Assembly (NCBI RefSeq): GCF_023282985.1
Contig: NZ_JAGQDC010000017.1
Location: forward strand, 1 to 64,000
Length of the DNA: 64,000 bases
Direction: 5' to 3'
From: Serratia silvae
Lineage (GTDB): Bacteria > Pseudomonadota > Gammaproteobacteria > Enterobacterales > Enterobacteriaceae
Below, one piece after another: positions 59,601-64,000 of this stretch (positions within the stretch are counted from its first letter, which is position 1; each line of letters begins with the position of its first letter). Under the pieces are notes generated by a model that had not been told where the DNA came from, ran no database searches, and saw nothing but the letters and a program-made list of their open reading frames with translations. The translations under genes and the position numbers were made by a program.

Positions 59601-60965
59601 GTGATTAGCGTTTTCGACATGTTTAAGATCGGCATCGGCCCGTCCAGCTCTCATACGGTTGGACCGATGAAAGCCGGCAAACAGTTTGTCGACGATCTGG
59701 TAAACGAAGGCTTGATGCCTTCCGTCACGCGTGTTGCCGTCGATGTTTACGGCTCACTCTCATTGACCGGTAAAGGTCACCATACCGATATCGCCATCAT
59801 TCTCGGCCTGGCGGGCAATATGCCTGATACCGTCGATATCGATGGCATTCCAGGCTTTATTCGCGATGTTGAGCAACGCCAACGCCTGATGCTGGCCAGC
59901 GGCCTGCACGAGGTCGATTTCCCCCGCGACGGCGGCATGGTATTCCGTAGCGACAATATGCCGCTGCACGAAAATGCCATGCAGATCCATGCCTTCGCGG
60001 GTGACAAGCAGGTTTACAGCAAGACCTATTACTCCATAGGTGGCGGATTTATCGTTGATGAGGAACATTTCGGCAAAGCCGAAAGTAACGAAGTCTCGGT
60101 TCCCTATCCATTCAACTCCGCAAGCGAGATGTTGGCCCACTGCCACACCACCGGTCTTTCCCTTTCCGGGATGGTCATGCAAAACGAACTGGCGTTGCAC
60201 AACAAGCAGGAGATCGAAGCCTACTTCGGCAACGTTTGGCAAACCATGCGCGCCTGTATCGATCGCGGTCTGAACACCGAAGGCGTGTTGCCTGGCCCAC
60301 TGCGGGTTCCGCGCCGCGCCTCCGCCTTGCGCCGCTTGCTGGTTTCCTCAGACAAACTGTCCAGCGACCCGATGAACGTGATCGATTGGGTCAACATGTT
60401 TGCACTGGCGGTGAATGAAGAGAACGCCGCTGGTGGCCGAGTAGTGACCGCCCCGACCAACGGAGCCTGCGGGATCGTCCCTGCGGTGCTGGCTTACTAC
60501 GATCATTTCATCGAGTCTGTCAGCCCGGAAACCTATGTTCGCTACTTTATGGCGTCCGGTGCCATTGGCACGCTGTATAAAATGAACGCCTCGATCTCAG
60601 GTGCCGAAGTAGGTTGCCAGGGCGAAGTCGGTGTGGCCTGTTCGATGGCCGCTGCAGGCCTGGCCGAGCTGCTTGGCGGTAGCCCTGAACAGGTTTGCAT
60701 CGCCGCCGAAATTGGCATGGAACATAACCTGGGCTTGACCTGCGATCCCGTTGCAGGCCAGGTGCAGGTTCCTTGCATTGAGCGCAATGCCATTGCCTCG
60801 GTGAAAGCGATCAACTCAGCGCGTATGGCACTGCGCCGCACCAGCGAGCCGCGCGTATCCCTGGATAAGGTGATCGAAACCATGTACGAAACCGGTAAAG
60901 ACATGAACGCCAAGTATCGTGAGACTTCCCGTGGCGGTTTGGCGATCAAGGTTCAGTGTGACTGA
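59601..60965 (+). CDS. sdaA: L-serine ammonia-lyase SdaA
   Basis: A 454-residue iron-sulfur enzyme converting L-serine to pyruvate and ammonia. IGIGPSSSHTVGPMKAG near the start is the family's serine-binding loop; cluster cysteines are in AEVGCQGEVGVACSMAAAG, LGLTCDPVAGQVQVPCIERN. PTNGACGIVPAVLAYYDHF is intact. Same length as E. coli SdaA. AAGGAG lies at good spacing. Followed by a gap and pdeD. Confidence 0.97.
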   Translation: MISVFDMFKIGIGPSSSHTVGPMKAGKQFVDDLVNEGLMPSVTRVAVDVYGSLSLTGKGHHTDIAIILGLAGNMPDTVDIDGIPGFIRDVEQRQRLMLASGLHEVDFPRDGGMVFRSDNMPLHENAMQIHAFAGDKQVYSKTYYSIGGGFIVDEEHFGKAESNEVSVPYPFNSASEMLAHCHTTGLSLSGMVMQNELALHNKQEIEAYFGNVWQTMRACIDRGLNTEGVLPGPLRVPRRASALRRLLVSSDKLSSDPMNVIDWVNMFALAVNEENAAGGRVVTAPTNGACGIVPAVLAYYDHFIESVSPETYVRYFMASGAIGTLYKMNASISGAEVGCQGEVGVACSMAAAGLAELLGGSPEQVCIAAEIGMEHNLGLTCDPVAGQVQVPCIERNAIASVKAINSARMALRRTSEPRVSLDKVIETMYETGKDMNAKYRETSRGGLAIKVQCD

Positions 60966-61312
60966 TTAAGTCTGCCCCCTCGTCGTCACCGGCGGGGGGA
61001 AACGGCCGACAAAACCTGAACTGGCTACGCTACACGTAAAAGCGTTACATGCTGCGCCCGCTTAGATAATAAATAGATTAGCCAGGGGCAAACATCTTCA
61101 CCCCCGAAAAACTCAGCAATATTGCTAATCTTACCGCCTCACCCATCCGCCGGTTAAACCCCAAAGTTTCCCTCTGATCGCGCCAACCGAAATAATTTGT
61201 TGAGTTACCATCAATTTTACATGCGAACAGGCTAGAATTAGCCAAGCATTGTATTACAGAATTTTCGCCTGGAAATGACATCAGGCCGCTAGACTGAACA
61301 AGGACTTACCAG
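60966..61312. other. sdaA/pdeD intergenic region
   Basis: 347 bases. A worn REP-like word (GTTACATGCTGCGCCCGC) at 61044-61062. A 67-codon minus-strand frame (61078-61281) has no ribosome site. The promoter of the EAL gene should lie near 61200-61300. Confidence 0.4.
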
Positions 61313-62896
61313 ATGTTGATGACCCAACTTGCCGCATCGAAATACCGCTATTACCGTTGGCTCCTCGCCGGCGCGGTTGGGTTGGCTATTTTATTGATTT
61401 CGCTATACACCCGCTACTATCAGGAAGTCCGCAATACCGAGCAGAACCAACGAATCCTGGCCAGCCGGGTGACCACCAAACTCAATACCTTACTGCTGCC
61501 CGCAGAGCAACAGGCGATCCGCACCATGTCGCTGGTTGGGCAACCCTGTGATTCGGTGATACCGACGTTACGCTTTCGTGCCGCACAGAATCAGGCGCTG
61601 CGCTCGTTGCTGCTGGTCAAGGACGGCACGATTTATTGCTCCAGCCTGTTTGGCCAGCGCCGCTATGTATTTACCGCCATTTTCCCGACCATGACCAAAA
61701 GCGGCATGCAGTTGGCTCTGCGCCCTGCCATCTTGGTCGCAAAAGGAACGCCGACGCTGGTGCTGTGGACTCCGTTGCCCGATCAAAGTAGCAGCGGAGT
61801 GCTGCACGTTTTCAATATCGATCTGTTGTCAAATTTCCTGCTGGAACCACAAGAGCCTTATGCTCACCGGGTAGCGCTGAACGTGGGTGCCTACAGACTT
61901 GAATATGGTCAACAGGAAATTACCCTGAACGATGCCAAAGCCGAAGACCTTCAATACACCGCCAAATCCGCCAAGTATCCTTTTTCCATCTCACTGTTTG
62001 GCCCCAACGCCCGCACTTTGGCGCTGGCCGCGTTACCCCGCCATATTCCTCTGGCACTGATGCTGAGCCTGCTGGCGGCCTACGTGGTCTATCTGATCAC
62101 CGCCAACCGCATGAGCCTGTCTTACCATATTGGCCACGCCATTGCGCATCGCGAATTCCGCGTCTACTGCCAGCCCATTATCGACAGCGATAATGGGCGC
62201 TGTGTCGGCGTTGAAACCTTGATGCGCTGGAGGAATAAGCGACAAGGCTGGATTTCGCCAGACGTGTTCATCCCACTGGCCGAACAGCACGCCCTGATCA
62301 TTCCCCTCACGCGTTATCTGATGACCACGGTGGTAGAAAACCTCAACCTGTTCCCCCCTCGCCCCTCTTTCTATATCAGCATCAACGTCGCAGCAGAGCA
62401 TTTCAATACCGTCAGCATTATTGATGACATCCGCAGGATCTGGCTGCCCGCCCATCCGATGCCGTCACTGATGCTGGAGCTTACCGAGCGTACCGCCCTG
62501 TCAGAAATTCAGTATGAACAGATTAAAACGCTCAAAGAGATGGGCATCATGCTGGCGATAGACGACTTTGGCACCGGCCACAGCTCACTCAGTTACCTGA
62601 AAAAGCTCAGCCCGGACGTATTGAAGATCGATCATGGCTTTACCGCCGCCATTGGCACCGATGCGGTCAATGCCACGGTGACCGACACCATCATTACGTT
62701 GGCGCAGCGCCTGAAATTAAAACTGGTGGCCGAGGGGGTTGAAACAGAGGAGCAGGCAGAGTATCTACGCTCGCAGGGTGTCAATGCCTTACAGGGATAT
62801 TATTTTGCCAAGCCGATGCCCATCAACGTATTCCCACTGTGGCTGCAACAGTATGAAACCCGCCAACGTGTGCTGCATCAACAGAAAAAAAACTGA
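61313..62896 (+). CDS. pdeD: Cyclic di-GMP phosphodiesterase with CSS sensor (PdeD/YoaD-like)
   Basis: A 527-residue membrane enzyme. An N-terminal span (LLAGAVGLAILLISLYTRYY) leads to a periplasmic CSS domain with the redox motif YCSS (about residues 108-111) and C79 in VGQPCDSV, then a second span (PLALMLSLLAAYVVYLITAN). The EAL domain (about 275-520) contains GVETLMRWRN (the EAL/EVL glutamate), ISINVAAEHF, LELTERTAL, AIDDFGTGHSSLSYL, LKIDHGF and AEGVETEEQAEYL: complete, so active. CSS-type enzymes respond to periplasmic thiol state (DsbA/DegP). Position between sdaA and yoaE identifies it as PdeD. Confidence 0.92.
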   Translation: MLMTQLAASKYRYYRWLLAGAVGLAILLISLYTRYYQEVRNTEQNQRILASRVTTKLNTLLLPAEQQAIRTMSLVGQPCDSVIPTLRFRAAQNQALRSLLLVKDGTIYCSSLFGQRRYVFTAIFPTMTKSGMQLALRPAILVAKGTPTLVLWTPLPDQSSSGVLHVFNIDLLSNFLLEPQEPYAHRVALNVGAYRLEYGQQEITLNDAKAEDLQYTAKSAKYPFSISLFGPNARTLALAALPRHIPLALMLSLLAAYVVYLITANRMSLSYHIGHAIAHREFRVYCQPIIDSDNGRCVGVETLMRWRNKRQGWISPDVFIPLAEQHALIIPLTRYLMTTVVENLNLFPPRPSFYISINVAAEHFNTVSIIDDIRRIWLPAHPMPSLMLELTERTALSEIQYEQIKTLKEMGIMLAIDDFGTGHSSLSYLKKLSPDVLKIDHGFTAAIGTDAVNATVTDTIITLAQRLKLKLVAEGVETEEQAEYLRSQGVNALQGYYFAKPMPINVFPLWLQQYETRQRVLHQQKKN

Positions 62897-62919
62897 GAGA
62901 ATGGCTCTAATCACCGTCC

Positions 62920-62995
62920 CCCCTAACCCTCTCCCATAGGGCTGTCTCTTGATCAGATCTCCTGATCAAGAGACAGCTCCCTGTGGGAGGGGAAG
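62920..62995. mobile_element. Minimal relic of the IS50-like element, 35-base palindrome in a CCCTCTCCC repeat
   Basis: CTGTCTCTTGATCAGATCT (62942-62960) is followed by its near inverted copy to 62976, so only the last 35 bases of the insertion sequence seen at 47081 remain, closed by the outer inverted CTGATCAAGAGACAG. Flanks CCCTAACCCTCTCCCATAGG and CTCCCTGTGGGAGGGG are arms of the same host repeat as at 47 kb. As a strong hairpin between pdeD and yoaE (convergent) it may now end transcription. Confidence 0.65.
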
Positions 62996-63000
62996 ACCAC

Positions 63001-64000
63001 TTACTCGTTTTGTTCGTGCAGCGATTTCACCTTGGTGATACTGACCAGCTCAATGCGATAATCCGAGATCTCAAGGATTTCAAAGCGTAGGTCATGGAGT
63101 TCGACCACATCTCCCACCGTTGGCATCTGGCCGGAGTGAGAAAGCAGGAAGCCTGCCAGAGAGGCATAATCCTCGGTGGGGCTAACCAGATCGTCGCAAT
63201 CCAACGCCTGCTCCAACGAGTGGAGATCCGCCCCGCCTTTCACCAGCCAGTGGTCGCCATCCTCGATAATATCCGGCGTTTCATCTTCGTCCGGGAACTC
63301 ACCGGCAATCGCTTCCAGCACGTCTAACGGCGTGACCAGCCCCTGCACCACGCCAAACTCATTGGTCACCATCACCAGGCGGCCCTTGGCCCGACGCAAT
63401 ACCGCCAGCAGCTTGATCACGTCCATGGTTTCCGGCACGACGATCGGTGGTGTACGCGCGGCAAACTCGGCGATATCCACGCCCTGATCCAGCGCGACTA
63501 ACAGATCCTTGGCACGCACCACGCCGATAAACTCGTCCAGCTCATAGCGACAAACCGGGAACAGGCTATGCGGGGTATCCAGCAGCTGTTCACGCACTTC
63601 GTCGCGGGAGCGTTCGCAATCTACCCACGAAATCTCGGTGCGCGGCGTCATTACACTGCGCAAGGTACGAGAAGCCAACGTCAGCACGCCGCTGATCATA
63701 TAGCGTTCCTCCTGCGCAAAGGTTTCCTTCACCTCACGCAGGTTGTTTTCATCCATCTGCTGCTGGGTACGCTGTTGCCCCATCAGGCGCATGATCGCTT
63801 CAGCCGTGCGCTCACGCATCGGGCGACGAGACTCGTGCTTGATGAAGTTGCGCCGTGCAATCTGGTTAAACATCTCGATCAGGATCGAGAAGCCAATCGC
63901 CGCATACAGATAGCCTTTTGGAATGTGCACGCCAAGGCCTTCGGCAATCAGGCTCAGGCCGATCATCAGCAGGAAGCTCAAACAGAGCACCACGATGGTC
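63001..64000 (-). CDS. yoaE: YoaE, TerC/CBS/CorC-HlyC domain membrane protein (5' end outside the window)
   Basis: The last 330 or so residues of YoaE (full length about 518). The visible part has the final membrane helices of the TerC-like domain ([40 protein letters not shown]), a CBS pair ([20 protein letters not shown] to [16 protein letters not shown]) and the CorC/HlyC domain ([40 protein letters not shown]). Role uncertain: metal ion export or stress tolerance are suggested by domains. The gene runs off the right edge. Confidence 0.93.
   Translation of the reverse strand, partial: TIVVLCLSFLLMIGLSLIAEGLGVHIPKGYLYAAIGFSILIEMFNQIARRNFIKHESRRPMRERTAEAIMRLMGQQRTQQQMDENNLREVKETFAQEERYMISGVLTLASRTLRSVMTPRTEISWVDCERSRDEVREQLLDTPHSLFPVCRYELDEFIGVVRAKDLLVALDQGVDIAEFAARTPPIVVPETMDVIKLLAVLRRAKGRLVMVTNEFGVVQGLVTPLDVLEAIAGEFPDEDETPDIIEDGDHWLVKGGADLHSLEQALDCDDLVSPTEDYASLAGFLLSHSGQMPTVGDVVELHDLRFEILEISDYRIELVSITKVKSLHEQNE

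Noticed and set aside
61078..61281. 67-codon minus-strand frame before pdeD
   Set aside because: No ribosome site and lies over the promoter region.

Overview
The window comes from the chromosome of an enterobacterium of the order Enterobacterales, most likely Serratia or a close relative in the Yersiniaceae. The proline iminopeptidase resembles the well-known Serratia marcescens enzyme closely, and gene order over long stretches follows E. coli (hemA-prfA-prmC-sirB2-sirB1-kdsA; lolB-ispE-prs; ychH/pth-ychF; sdsR-yebY-yebZ-yobA; exoX-ptrB; yebG-purT; yoaH-pabB-nudL-sdaA-pdeD-yoaE). No calls rest on database searches; identities come from recognising motifs and remembered homologues.

Region by region. 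Positions 1-6.4 kb are accessory: a PerM/AI-2E type membrane protein, a wrecked lsrK (autoinducer-2 kinase) fragment, and a leftward operon for rhamnogalacturonan fragments (RhiT-type importer, GH105 hydrolase, KdgM-type porin, DJ-1/PfpI protein) with a KdgR-like box upstream. A tRNA-Ser(GGA) follows, with a decayed copy of its 3' end and a beheaded UPF0303 gene just beyond, which looks like a scar of insertion and deletion. Positions 7.2-21.1 kb are core: dauA, the hemA operon, lolB-ispE-prs, ychH, pth and ychF.

Positions 21.2-36 kb are a second accessory block: a Tat-exported transglutaminase-like protein with MerT- and MerP-like partners, a NIT-domain chemoreceptor, a YiiX-type hydrolase, and a leftward RNA-repair operon (rtcB2, prfH, a KxDG RNA ligase, and an HD-domain/polynucleotide kinase fusion) preceded by a 16-codon leader ORF. 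After that come a secreted protein, a nitrilase, a MepS-like peptidase and a CUT2 sugar ABC importer. Positions 36.2-43.5 kb hold an XRE-cupin regulator facing azlCD with palindromic operators, an SH3-like secreted protein, a VanW protein, a decayed umuC, a CigR-like protein, a tiny lipoprotein and SOS-controlled cho.

Positions 43.6-64 kb are largely core: the sRNA SdsR, copper-linked yebY-yebZ-yobA, ftnA, holE, pip, a one-cysteine DksA paralogue with a Zur-like site, exoX, ptrB, yqfB, SOS gene yebG, dbpA, purT with a PurR site, a family 2 glycosyltransferase, pabB, nudL, sdaA, pdeD and the edge-truncated yoaE. Two relics of an IS50-like insertion sequence and a family of REP-like palindromes lie between genes.

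The most interesting system is the four-gene RNA-repair operon. It combines stalled-ribosome release (PrfH), a 3'-phosphate/5'-OH ligase (RtcB), a classical 5'-phosphate ligase and an end-healing enzyme, with a possible translation-sensing leader.
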